Shown: piece by piece, positions 10,301 to 20,659 of the stretch
How positions within the stretch are numbered: the stretch's first letter is position 1
Layout of the letters: each line of letters starts with the position of its first letter
From: Capitulum mitella
Taxonomy: Eukaryota; Arthropoda; Thecostraca; Pollicipedomorpha; Pollicipedidae
Direction: 5' to 3'
NCBI GenBank assembly: GCA_030062745.1
Contig: CP099846.1
Span: 22,199,201 to 22,263,200 of the forward strand
DNA: 64,000 bases
Notes under the pieces: generated by a model
Told to the model about the DNA's origin: nothing
Databases searched by the model: none
The model's input: the letters and a program-made list of their open reading frames with translations, nothing else
Made by a program: the position numbers and the translations under genes

Positions 10301-10786
10301 GGGTATCAGACTATTTGTAATCAAGACTGTTTGTTTTCTTATCTAAGAACGTCGGCTCAACGGCGTAATTTCTGGCAAAAACACCAAAAAGAGTATCTCA
10401 GTACGGTTGACCTCAGGTCATGTCAAACAGCTTTACGAAAAACTGGGAATGTGCACGTAATAGAAAATAAGTTGGGGATTTGAAAACCGTTTTTCGTTTG
10501 TCCAGTACCTTTTTTTCATAATCACTGGCAATCATAATCACTCATAACCACGGTTCTGACCAAGGCCCTCTATAGGTTCTGACATGCTTCCCGTGAAGGT
10601 GAAATAGATCAGTGACCTGAGATGGCCTGATTTTGATTTTGAGATTTTGAAATTTTGTCAAAACATATGAAAATGATGTACTAACAGCTTCTGGAAGTTT
10701 CACGTTTCTTTGTTTTTGCGTTATGCCTCGAAAACCTCAGGGCGTGGGCGGGGTTCTAAAGCCCCCTCCCGCTGTGTGAGCGAAGG
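7332..10786. mobile_element. Candidate 3.5 kb non-coding repeat bounded by TTAA, rich in AGGTCA motifs
   Basis: No coding frame of interest occurs for 3.4 kb. The stretch contains dozens of AGGTCA/TGACCT half-sites (for example at 8030, 8190, 8590, 9400, 10130, 10240, 10410 and 10610), the same motif that fills the 1.2 kb TTAA elements elsewhere in the window. TTAA stands at 7328-7331 before a C-rich start and at 10787-10790 after a GGGGTT...CGAAGG end. The end sequences match each other only weakly, so the borders are tentative. It may be several nested elements. Confidence 0.3.
7935..8830. repeat. Large imperfect inverted repeat
   Basis: The left arm, about 7935..8220, and the reverse complement of about 8560..8830 share long matches in the same order. 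These include GCGTGCATNATG, GCGTGCCTG, CCTAGTTTTAAA, AACCGACCATTGCC/AATCGACCATTGCC, CACCCGTTC and the AGGTCAGCTGAGGTCA region. A 27-bp near-perfect palindrome (7980..8006, ATCAGCCTAGTTT around a central T) exists only in the left arm. The loop of about 340 bp holds nothing recognisable. It would form a long hairpin and may be a foldback or Helitron/MITE-like unit. Confidence 0.6.
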
Positions 10787-10996
10787 TTAATCGCGGCCGT
10801 AAGTCAGGGGATGATAGGGCTGAGCCTGTATTTCGATAGCGTTCCGATATCCTGACGACATCCAGAGGGAATCGCTCCGGTCTCGACCACCGACTCTGTC
10901 TCCGGCCGGCCAGCAGAGAACGCGCACCTCGCCCAGCATCGTGTCACTCGCGACAGATCGACAACTCAGGCAGCCTAGCCTGGCGCACCGGGCCAA

Positions 10997-11011
10997 ATGT
11001 CTTCGCCGACG
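10997..11011 (+). CDS. IGHMBP2: Proposed first coding exon of the SMUBP-2-like helicase
   Basis: ATG TCT TCG CCG ACG is followed at once by the donor GTAAGG (11012). It sits in a CpG-rich block (10790..11100) that is a good first-exon and promoter context. Phase 0 joins to the helicase exon at 17776, which has no upstream ATG (its frame closes with TAG at 17764) but starts after GTTTTGCAG|. The joined start, MSSPT then DSTPPTLSRAKLTSL, puts the methionine about as far before the LLEREAE helix as in known IGHMBP2 proteins. The exon is short and inferred from phase and spacing only. The base at -3 is C, not purine. Confidence 0.38.
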
Positions 11012-11105
11012 GTAAGGGACCTTGAGCAACTCGCTGCAAAAGGATTGTACGGCCAGACGACGTGGCCGCACATACTGCACCACCTGAATCACCAGGAGGC
11101 GATTA

Positions 11106-12934
11106 GGGGAGGGTGGGTATGGTTCGGACAAATTTTCAAATTCTGGGCATAGTTTGAAAACTGTTAGGTCTTTAGAAAGTCTCCATGTGGTGTAAAATAA
11201 GCTGGTCTGTGCTGCACATACTACAGCATAAAAATTAGAGCTACATCGAAATTTGATGACAGTAGGAGTCCAAGAGTCACCCAATGTCAACTGTCCGAAC
11301 CTACCCCACCCGTGGGGTGAGATCGGGCAGAAGGTGGGGTAAGTTCGGGCGGCCACAGATTGACTGACATGTGACTTTTACGCCATATTTATCCTGATTT
11401 CGCGTTTGCCGTCATGCTCCATATTTAAGAACTGTTTATTAATAAGCCTGGGACGAGTTCTCAAAACGAAAGAATCGAAAGACAATGCGTTTTTAGATGC
11501 CGGAAAGGTCGTATCCTGTCTCCTTCCTCTCGCTGCTTTCTTTGTTGTTTGTGTTTTTAATGTTAAACATGAATTCGACTCCCACAAAATAACACTTTGA
11601 ACCAATTGTATTGGTGCGTTAAAGAAAGGAAACAAACTGATAAAACAGTCATTTATTTTTATTAAAAAAAATCACAAGTGAAGTCAGGAATGCACTTTAT
11701 CTGATGCACTTTGTCATCCGACACGAATCACAGGAAAAAAATCACGAATGAACACTTCACCTGACATAAGCAAGCTGAAATCACTCCTTGATCCTTGTTC
11801 GATTTTCGCCACAACTGAGAATGTTCCAGGCGTTGCTTCAACGCATGTTGAGGCCAGAGAAGCTTATTGGGAACCTGAAGTACCCCGCACGGCGCTTGAC
11901 ACTTGTTGCTGCGGCTTTGGCAGCACACCAACTATCTGGTTTTCAGACGCCGAGGCTGAATCGGGGACCTCTGGGAAGATAAACGTGTTCTCCGACATTT
12001 TGCTCTTGCTCATGTATGACACCTTGATGTCACCATCGTCTAAGCGGTCCTGTACCATCCCCACGAAGTGACATCGGCGACCCTTTGGAGGATCGAGGGC
12101 CACTACTACGAAGTCACCAACCTCAGGGTTTCCTTGCAAGAGACCAGGCACAGCAGCTGTATCGTCGGAGATCTGGCCATCCGATTCAGATGTGTCGTTC
12201 AGCTTCATAATATCGTCCTCAGACGTGCTGCTGCTGACCCGCGACAACTTTGCAATATAGGTAGGTATTGGGATCTAGGAGATTAGTGCACTTGCACGTG
12301 TGGATAATGCTAAACTTTTTTCGAAGTCTGATTGACCTTAAAAAAAGTAATTTGGGAATTTGACCAGACAAGGCACGCTACATTTTAAGGACGTAAATGA
12401 AGGAAACAAAACAAAAGCAAGGATTTGAATGGGACGTGATAAATTTCACGAAATATGTCATTTTACACATGAATACCTTCCTCAGACTACAAACTCTGTG
12501 CAGCTTGAGTTAATGGGGATAGTTCGGTCAGTCCGAACCATCCCCTCTCTTCAGTGCCCGAAGTTTCCCCACACACCCCTTCCGTAGACGAAATGCTAGT
12601 TGTCAAGACGGCCTGTTTGAGCAAGGTTACTAATGGCACTGTAAGCCCAGGACACTCCACTAAAAGCACTAATGCATAATGAATCCAAACAGCGTAATTA
12701 AAAAACTACGGGATGCTTCAATGTGGAAGTCAAAAACTACAACGCGATCCGTGAAAAACGGAAATTAGTGACAGTCACAAAAGTAGCCAACCTTCTTGCA
12801 AACAATATGACGTCAACTGAACATGGCCTTGGCGCGCAAAAACACACAGCCGGTGTTATCGCCACCTTCCGGCGTTTTCGAGAAATCACGCTTGCCCGAA
12901 CTATCCTGCCGTCCGAACCATACCCACCCTCCCC
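11106..12934 (-). mobile_element. Pogo-like DNA transposon, internally deleted, with 24-bp perfect terminal inverted repeats
   Basis: The ends are identical for 24 bp in inverted orientation, beginning GGGGAGGGTGGGTATGGTTC. TA stands on each outer side (11104-11105 and 12935-12936), the target duplication of the Tc1/mariner/pogo superfamily. Subterminal copies of the GTTCGG/CCGAAC motif occur near 11288, 11345, 12513 and 12893. The only coding remnant is a C-terminal transposase-like exon (11864..12247). The element lies in the large intron of the helicase gene. Confidence 0.8.
11864..12247 (-). pseudogene. C-terminal exon remnant of a pogo/Tigger-like transposase
   Basis: The open frame has no ATG and probably follows an acceptor (CGGGTCAG| or TTGCAAAG|). 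It begins after a Ser/Asp-rich linker (SSSTSEDDIMKLNDTSES) and carries VGDFVVVALDPPKGRRCHFVG, a strand-rich stretch, ENTFIFPEVPDSASAS and the end motif NQIVGVLPKP. That combination is a tail I know from pogo/Tigger-type transposase proteins in invertebrates. The helix-turn-helix and DDE core are missing, so the element is non-autonomous. Confidence 0.5.
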
Positions 12935-13631
12935 TACCACTTGCGTGAAATTTCATGTTCGAAACAACGTGCCTGGTTTCCATCTAATCCAAGCACTAGC
13001 TGTTTTCAAGATATTTCTGAGATGTCTCGGTGGTTGCCAGACAGCTGTAATTATGGCATACGTGAACTTAAGCTGAACAGTATTACTTGTTTGTATTGAT
13101 TGTTGCATTGATTGTTGCGCCTTGTAACTAAAAAACTTTAAGGTCACACGACTGAAAATGGTTTCCACGTGCAAGTACCGTTTTTATTCTATCGTTTCAT
13201 TTTGGCCGATGATCTTGTGGATCACATTCATTGAGAAATAACAGGAAGCCTCGTAACCCGAAATCTGACGAAACGCACACCATTGAAAACGGTCTTCAAT
13301 GAAAGAGCATATTGATATGCATGTAGCCTTTCTGTTGTGGCCTTGAGGCAGTTGACCTTACAGCAAGCGTAGAAGCATCCAGAAAAAGTTTGTATGTATG
13401 TGTGCGTGGAGAGGCAAAAACGTCTTTCATCACAGGGCTAATATTAAATCTCCCAAAAGTGGGACCATATTTCCCTGGCCCTTCCCGTTCCTACGACGTT
13501 GAGGATCAGATTCAACATAAAATGACTGGAAGCCTCATAACCCAGAACTTGCAGAATGGGTGTGCTTTTCGGCAAATGATTGCGGGTGCCCAAAACGCAT
13601 ATGAGGACATCCAGACATTGCGAATCGGAGG

Positions 13632-13792
13632 CAGGCACGTTGCCAGGATTTGCCTCAGGGGGGGGGAGCCAAAGGTCAAATTTGCCACATGACACAGGCA
13701 TATGACGGAATTTGACATTTGCCCCCCCCCCTGAGGAGAATCCTGGCTACGTGCCTGGCCATGGCCCCATGGCCCCCTTGGCTACGTCCCTG
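13632..13792 (+). mobile_element. hAT-type MITE, rearranged short copy, with 8-bp target duplication
   Basis: Ends CAGGCACGTTGCCAGGA and TTGGCTACGTCCCTG match the family at 24098, 49376 and 63204. The flanks ATCGGAGG (13624..13631) and ATCGAAGG (13793..13800) are a 7/8 target duplication. Inside, the left-end sequence recurs in inverted orientation (GGAGAATCCTGGCTACGTGCC). The copy is therefore shortened and partly palindromic compared with the 270-bp form. Confidence 0.75.
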
Positions 13793-14889
13793 ATCGAAGG
13801 GGAAGGGGTCGTGACAGGCGTCAATGCCTAAAGTTCAGAGAGATGAGTTTGAAAAGGTATTACGCGAGGAATATTATGGAAGGATGACTTCCGTAAATCA
13901 TAAACTGCTTTATGGCGGCGACATCCTTAAAGAGAATATATCTGATTTTTCCAGTGTCCCTAAAACGCACGCCGTTGAATACTTAAGATTGGTTATGGAT
14001 TGTCATGGAAATGAAAACTGGACTTTGTTCATCTTAGACCAATATTTCATACATTTTAGTTATTGTGTTTATCGACAGTGATTTTGGTAGGCAAAATATA
14101 ATACAAAATACTACAGAAAGGAACCAATCGGCGAGCGGAAAATCCGTAGGCAAACGTTGGACGCACCCAATGCGTACCCAACACTCTGCTTGCTGTACCA
14201 GATGCAGTTACAAACGACAACGACGATTGTTTTGACAGACAATACTAACGTATTTCGACCTATTCACGTAATACATATCTGCGAGGGAGATTCGAGGACA
14301 TCAGCGGTACTTGCCTGATTCCGTGTATAACCGTTCTATCAATACCGTGCAGCAAAACTGATCTCTTACAGTGCTTCCGCCGTGGAATTACGCTCATTAT
14401 TTCACCAGAATAGGGATGATACGTGCGTGCGTTTTTTATCCGTGGCTAGTTTTGTTACGGCAGAGCCATTGACTTTTTGCGCCACCATTTGCCCGGGCCC
14501 AATTGCGCCATTAGCACAATCAGGGCAGGACTAGGCAGCGGTGTAGTGATGGTTGTTCCCATGTTTCGCATGACTGTGGGACTCATTTAAAGCGAGAATC
14601 ACTGGCGGGGGATTTCGGCTGCAGAAGGGACACATTAAGAGTGAGGCAGAAACGTTGCCAGAACTTCCTTGGGAGGGCTGTAGCCGTCAGTCCTCTCCCC
14701 CGCTGCGTCCTTTTAGCGCCCGCCGTCCACGACGGCCATGGAAACTTCTGGCGAAACCCACGGAACGATGGCCTAATTTCAATCTTGCCTGTGAACATTT
14801 CTCATATTTTAGCCAATTCATTTGGAGAGGTGGGCTGGCCGGTGACCACACACTCTGTACCCTTCGAAACCAAGTTACCTCGCTGTGTT
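13793..14889. other. No clear gene
   Basis: An 85-codon ATG frame at 13824..14081 (+, MPKVQRDEFEKVLREEYYGR...) looks protein-like in composition, but I do not recognise it and see no exon partners. A moderately GC-rich patch at 14600..14760 is open in several frames without a recognisable product. Confidence 0.25.
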
Positions 14890-16860
14890 CAGTTCAGTTT
14901 AGTTTAGTTTACTTATTTAATGTCATCCGTGCGAGCACAGTTCGTTCAGGACATGACGTCACACAAAAGTACATTAAATGGAACGCCGATAAAGCTCACA
15001 AGGCAAAAAAAAAGAAATGCATTAAAACCGAGAAGAAAGTCCACAGATCACACTGAATTCTCAACTTGGGTCCTCCACCTGCGGACTGCCGCCCTATACT
15101 CACAGATGCTGGACGAGCCCAGTGCCTCATTGGGCAAACTATTCCACTCCGACGCTGCCCGGTACAAGAAACACCTCTGGGTGCTGACAAGCCGCACTCG
15201 CGGCAGGCGGAGCCGTCCCGTGCGCGTCAGGCGTGTATCGTGTACAGCCAGGTCATATCGGCGTGTAAACGTGGTCTGAACGGCCACCGGGGCGTTCACA
15301 TCGTGGAGAGCGCGGTACACCTTCAGGCAGTCGCGCTGCACGACCAGCTTGCCGGTCCTTGAGTAGCGAAGTGAGTTTGGGGCTGGCGTGATGTGATCGC
15401 GGCGTCGTACACTGGTCGCTACTCGAGCCACAAAGTTGATAACTTTTTGGATCCCATGTAATTGTTAGTCGGCTGCTCCACCCCAAACTGGCAAACAGTA
15501 GATAATTTGAGGGAAAACAAGGGCCTGAATGATCAGAATGAGAGCTTTGTTAGTAAGGTGACGTCTAATCCATTCAAGGAAAAGAGGATTCCGTAGCACC
15601 GGCGCACAACTGTGGAGGTGTGCCGGTCCCAGATCAGTGACTGATCCACGGTCACTCCTAACATTTCGATCGTGTCCAAGGACTAAAATGAGCTGTCAGA
15701 AAAACTGAGCCGAAAATGGGATTCTTTTTCTGAAGATTTCTGGTACCAAGAAGAATAAGATCGGTTTTTGACGCGTTCATCTTCAGAGAGTTGTTTTTGA
15801 GCCAGTTGTGCACCTATGCCATTGACTCCACAAGGCAGATTTTGAGCTGAAGTAAACTATCACTGTCAGGCAGCGAGCTGTCGAGGAGCTGCGTGTCACC
15901 CGCATAGCACAGCAGACGACCGTGGTGAAGAAAGCTCGGGACGTCGGCTACGACGATGCTAAAAAGTATAGGTCCTGTAACAGATCCCTGAGGAACGCCA
16001 AAATCCACGGGAAGTGCCTCGGAACCACCCCGAACCTCTGCCCACGGCCGCTGAGGTAGCTATGGAACCATTGGGACGGAATACCGTACCATGCCAGCTT
16101 CTGCAGCAGGACGCCGGATCAACACAGTCAAAGGCCTTGCTTAAATCTATCGCCGCCATCGACGCAAACAGGCTGCTGTCGATCTGTCGACTGCCCATGA
16201 GACAGCGTCGAGCACGGCGTCCTCCGCAGAATGGCCTCGGCGGTAAGCGTACTGGTAGTCGCTGAGCAAGCGGTTGCCTTAAGTAATCATTTAACTGGGT
16301 ACAAACGACACGTTCAGCGATTCTGGACATGACTGGGAGCAGTGAGATTGGTCGGTAATTACTTGCCAGGCTGCGGTCACCGGCCTTGTGCAGGGAACCA
16401 CACTCGCTATCTTCCATCTCTCTGGGAACACACCATTTACGATGGAAATGTTGACAACGGTGCAACAACAACAACGCAAGTGCAACAACGGTGGCCCTAT
16501 AACATCAAAGCAGCGACGCACCGCCAGGATAGGCACTGCGTCCAATCCGACAGCTCTTGAGCTGCTCATTCGGCGTACGGCAGCTGACAGCTCGGGGAAC
16601 CCGGCTGGTTTTAGCTCAAAGCTTGCGGCTCACACCACAGGGGGGCGGATCTTTGGTGCAACAATCTGGACGTCAGATCGTTGCTCAGAGGCAAAATGGA
16701 ACCGACACTGCCAAACTACGCATTGAACATATCGGCCTCTACAGTTCCGAGCGCGTTGTTCGAAGAGCCGGTGTGACCAGCAGGTGCACTTTTGGCGAAC
16801 TGGGTAAACCAATTCCAATAGCCACGAAAGTGCCTCCGCCCACTGGATGACTTAGTTACC
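14890..16860 (-). mobile_element. CR1/L2-like non-LTR retrotransposon, 5'-truncated and decayed
   Basis: The minus strand carries a reverse transcriptase in broken frames, N to C. First come RMSSSRAVGLDAVP, FPERWKIASVVP, NYRPISLLPVMSRIAERVV and AAIDLSKAFDCVD (16570..15960). Next are DFGVPQGSVTGPILF and LLCYAGDTQLLDSS (16008..15814). The C-terminal region (15431..15048) has HITPAPNSLRYS, YDLAVHDTRL and AASEWNSLPNEA, typical of CR1/L2/Rex-type elements. The catalytic YxDD box reads YAGD, so one aspartate is lost. At least three frame breaks and stops are present. The 3' end runs into an (ACTAA)n/(ACTGA)n-like tail at about 14890..14915, as these elements often have. No endonuclease domain is visible. 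It lies antisense in the helicase intron. Confidence 0.8.
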
Positions 16861-17494
16861 ACTGTGGGAATGTGCCCCCCTCGCTGACATGCTAAAACAG
16901 ACCGTGAAGGGGAGAGTGCACGCTTCTCATACCCCAAAGCCCTTTTGATTTCGGTGACCTTGCTTCGACATTTCAAAAATGCAGGACTGTTTTATTTTCA
17001 GGCTTAAGAGGGAAACATTTTCGGATCACAATAGGGGGTATGGGCCCAAAGTTCTACGGATGCGCTTACTGGTCACCTCCATGGGGTCTGCCCAGCATCT
17101 TGTCGGGATCCTAGCATCTCTCCACACCTATCGGGGGAAGTATTTGAAGAAGGAATAATAGGTGAAGCTGTCTAGATAGCGTATCAGGTAGTGGTTCATT
17201 ATATCTTTACCTGATGCAAAAGTATTTGGAACACCGTATCGTTTCTATGGTGGCGCAATTAGGCACATCATGTAGCGCAAATTTGACACGGTTGCCCTAA
17301 TTGCGAATTCTGCAGCGTCTTGCTAGAAATTAAATAAAAAAATAGTAGGCAAAGACTTAAGTTCTAAAACACTGGATATTCTGGTGGCCAAAAAACCAGA
17401 GAACAAGTATGAAAAAGGAATGGAACAATTTTTAGTATATCATAGTCATAGCGACGGTTTTCCGAAAAGACGGCGCAAATTGGGCAGCTTCCCC
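16861..17494. other. Intron sequence with nothing recognisable
   Basis: This is AT-rich intronic sequence of the helicase gene between the LINE relic and a truncated MITE. I see no coding, RNA or repeat signal. Confidence 0.4.
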
Positions 17495-17654
17495 TATATG
17501 TTGCAAAAGCAAACATTATATGTTTTCCTGTGCGTTAAGTATGAGGTAAGCTACATAAAACTGCTGTTTTTTTCTGATAAATTTCGTGATATGGCATTGG
17601 CATATGACAAAATTTGACATTTCCCCCCTGAGGAAAATCCTGGTTACGTGCCTG
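17495..17654 (-). mobile_element. hAT-type MITE, truncated copy
   Basis: Read on the minus strand it begins CAGGCACGTAACCAGGA, then CTCAGGGGGGAAATGTCAAA, and follows the first 160 bp of the 270-bp family (24098, 49376, 63204), including ATATAATGTTTGCTTTTGC. The far end is missing. It sits about 120 bp before the helicase exon acceptor. Confidence 0.7.
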
Positions 17655-17775
17655 GGGATGTGTGTTGTAGGAGGTGGTAATTGGTGTTGGCTATTGAAGG
17701 CTGGTGGCGAGTGTTACAGTAGCGTTGACTGGTGGCGGGTTTCGCAATAGTGTTGACTGACGGTAGGTTTTGCAG

Positions 17776-19622
17776 GATTCGACACCACCCACTCTGAGCC
17801 GTGCTAAGTTGACGTCTCTGCACCTGGAGCTCCTGGAAAGAGAAGCTGAGGCGGAGTGGAATAAAGCTGTACAGCAGCGTGAGGTTTGTGAGCTGCACCA
17901 GCTGAATGTCAAGGAGCAGTATTTTGTCTACTGCGGTAGACCGAGGTGGACTCTGCGGTCGGACAACCCCGGGCAGGAGGTGTACCGGCGAGGGTTGAGT
18001 GACGGGGATCCCGTGGTAGTGATCTCGGAGAATTACCAGCGCCTCAGGGCAGTTGCGCTGTTCGTCGAGCGGTTCGAGTTGACGCTGGTCCTGGACCGGC
18101 ATTCCGCGCTAAGCATTGGACAGCGCGTTGACGTCGTAAAGGATATTGAAAATGTGACTGTTCCGCGGATGAAGGCGGCCCTGCAGCGGCTGCGGTCGGG
18201 CCTGGCAGAGGCCGGCGCGGCATCTGCAGGCCGCCCTGTTCGCCGAGAGCCCGCCGGAGCCGCCGGCGCCGCTGCTGCCGCCGGAGCTGGCCGACGCCGA
18301 CGGCCGGCTGCGGCTGATCGACGCTCGCCTGAACGAGTCCCAGCGGCAAGCGGTGGAGTTTGCGCTGCTCCAGCGGCGGCTGGCAGTCATCCACGGTCCG
18401 CCCGGCACCGGCAAGACCACCACTGCGGTCGAGGCGATCCTGCAGCACGTGCGACTGGGGAAGCGCGTGCTGGTCTGCGCGCCGTCCAACACGGCCGTGG
18501 ACGTCATCCTCAAACGACTGCAGTCAGCCGAATTCAAAAACATGATCCGACTGGGCCACCAGGCTCGCATACAGGAAGACCTCCTGGAGTTCTCACTGCA
18601 GGTGCAACTGGAGGAGATCTGGAACGAATACAATGGGGCGGAGCGTCGAATGGGCAACTCACGAACGAACCGAAACTCGGCGAATACTGAACTGCGCGGA
18701 CATCGTGCTGAGCACTCTGATTAGTGCCAGCAAAAAGGGCCCCTTCCAACACCTGGACCGGCCATTTGACCTGGTCGTGATCGACGAGGGCTCGCAGGCG
18801 ATGGAGGCAGCCTGCTGGGTAGCGATGGAGTCCGCTGGCAAGCTGTTGCTGGTCGGCGACCATCTTCAGCTGCCGCCTACCATCCTGAGCGAGACGGCCG
18901 CCCGCCGGGGCCTGGCCGTGTCGCTGATGGAGCGCCTGGTGGCGCTGCACGGCGACGCGGCCGTCCGCATGCTCACCACCCAGTACCGGATGCACGAGCT
19001 GATCCAGGACTGGCCGTCGGAGCAGCTGTACAACGGCCAACTGGAGGCGGCACCGGCCGTGCGCAGCCACCGGCTGGCCGAGCTGCAGGGCGTGCGGGAG
19101 ACGGACGAGACGAAGCCCATCCTGATGCTGGTCGACACGGCCGGCTGCCACCTGACGGAGACAAAGTCGCACAGCAACGAGGGTGAGGCCGACATCGTTG
19201 TGGCTCACGCACGTGCTCTGGTGAGGGACGGACTGTCAGAGGATCAGATCGGCATCATCACGCCGTACCAACGGCAGTCTGATCTGATCTTCTACCGTCT
19301 GGAACAGGCAGAGCTGTATGTCGAAGTGAACACCGTGGATGGGTTTCAAGGCCGAGAGAAGGAGGCCGTGCTGCTGTCACTGGTGCGCTCTAACGACCGG
19401 CGCAAGGTCGGCTTCCTGACCGAACGGCGGCGCATTAACGTTGCCGTGACTCGCGCGCGCCGCCAGCTGTTCGTCGTTTGCGACACGAGCACCGTCTGCA
19501 GCAACGAGTTCATTCAGTCGTTGATCGATTACATGACGGAGCACGGTGTGCGGCGCTCAGCCGCCCGGTACTGGGATGACCTGGGGCCGGCCAGCCGGCG
19601 CCTGTTCCGCCCGCCGCGCTAG
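17776..19622 (+). CDS. IGHMBP2: IGHMBP2/SMUBP-2-like superfamily 1 helicase, main exon with two frame breaks
   Basis: After acceptor GGTTTTGCAG| the exon reads an N-terminal helix (HLELLEREAEAEWNKAV) and a 2B-like barrel. The helicase motifs follow: Walker A GPPGTGKTTT (18395), CAPSNTAVD (about 18478), DEGSQ (18784), GDHLQLPPT (18856), QYRMHE (18982), VDGFQGREKEAVLLSLVRSN (19338) and INVAVTRARR (19435). They match the Upf1-like family member SMUBP-2, an ATP-dependent 5'-3' RNA/DNA helicase linked to translation in vertebrates. The frame shifts by +1 near 18210..18222 and again between 18625 and 18690. At the second break about 40-50 residues of the arm between motifs Ia and II are missing against the family. 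The protein stops at TAG 19620, soon after the RecA2 domain, so no R3H or AN1 zinc-finger domain follows. Motif conservation argues for recent selection. The breaks could be real (pseudogene or retrocopy) or assembly errors. Confidence 0.85.
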
Positions 19623-20659
19623 TGCTGGTCTGCACCGGCGCCTGCTCTGCGTCGGCCGCCCGTGGTCGGCTGGCGGCAGCCGCCGGCAGGTGGGGAGCCG
19701 GCCATTTCTGGTCCATCAACATCGGCCACATCCGGCGCCCAAACGGATGGTCGCGGCCGTTGGCGGCGCACGTGCTGCAAGACGAGCCCTACTGCCAGCA
19801 GTGCCTTCACCTGCCAGGCCGGCCACAGTTCTTCAGCGAGTTAACTAAAAACGAAACTGTCGCCGGGGACCTATGGCTAGGCGTTGTCGCTGACTCAGTC
19901 ATTATCCAGGCGAACCTGTACTTGTGTACTTTAGTTCCCTGCAGACGTTTTACCGAACAAACCTGCAGACGTTTTACGAACAGATATAAAGCGATTCAAA
20001 ATCGGATGAGAATGGATTCTGATTTCCAAGCTCTCTTCGTGAATCAGAATCGGAATCGATCCCCTGTTTGAAATCCTTAAGTCAGCCAGCCAAAGTTGGA
20101 GTCAGTTTTGGGCCAGGAAGCAAACTGAATCGAATCCCAAAATCGTTGGGAATCGATTCCCTGAATCGACTCGCAAATGCTCCTTCATCTGAAGATTTGT
20201 ATATGCCTTGTTTACGTAATAAATGGTCTTTCGTTATCAAGGTTTACAGCAATTATCATGATTATCCGGACTGAAAAGAGAATGGGATGAGAACCTGAAA
20301 TGAAAATTTCAGCACGACACAACGCAGGGGAGGATTCAGGATTTCGCCAAAGGAGAAGAACAAATGGTAAGCTCCCCCTCCCCTTCCGACCGTCCCCATT
20401 TTTTCCTCTTCAGATATGAAAAAACGTTGTTTTGCTCCGGTCCAGGCTGAAATATTTAAAAAAAATTGTGTTTTTTGTCACATAAAGCTATCGAGAAAAT
20501 TCAAGCGCGTCACTTCGTTTAAGAAAATTTCGCGTTTTCTTCCCCTACAAAGTGGCCAAAGTATGACAGCCACGCCGGAATTTTAGGCGGATGCGTCCTT
20601 CCTTCTACTTCAAATGTATCTGTATCCGGTCCAGAAGCCCCTCTGCCCCTCCGTAGCTT
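19623..20659 (+). other. Probable 3' UTR of the helicase gene, with AATAAA at 20218
   Basis: GC-rich sequence continues to about 19840, with an open frame (GHFWSINIGHIRRPNGWSRP...) that I cannot assign. Then come AT-rich sequence and a cluster of GAATCGATTCC-like words (20000..20175). AATAAA at 20218..20223 is the first canonical polyadenylation signal after the stop. Nothing recognisable follows up to 20659. Confidence 0.4.

Noticed and set aside
17770-18690. Continuation of the first helicase frame beyond about 18215 (Ala/Gly/Arg-rich)
   Set aside because: After the frame break this frame is a shadow; the helicase motifs continue in another frame.
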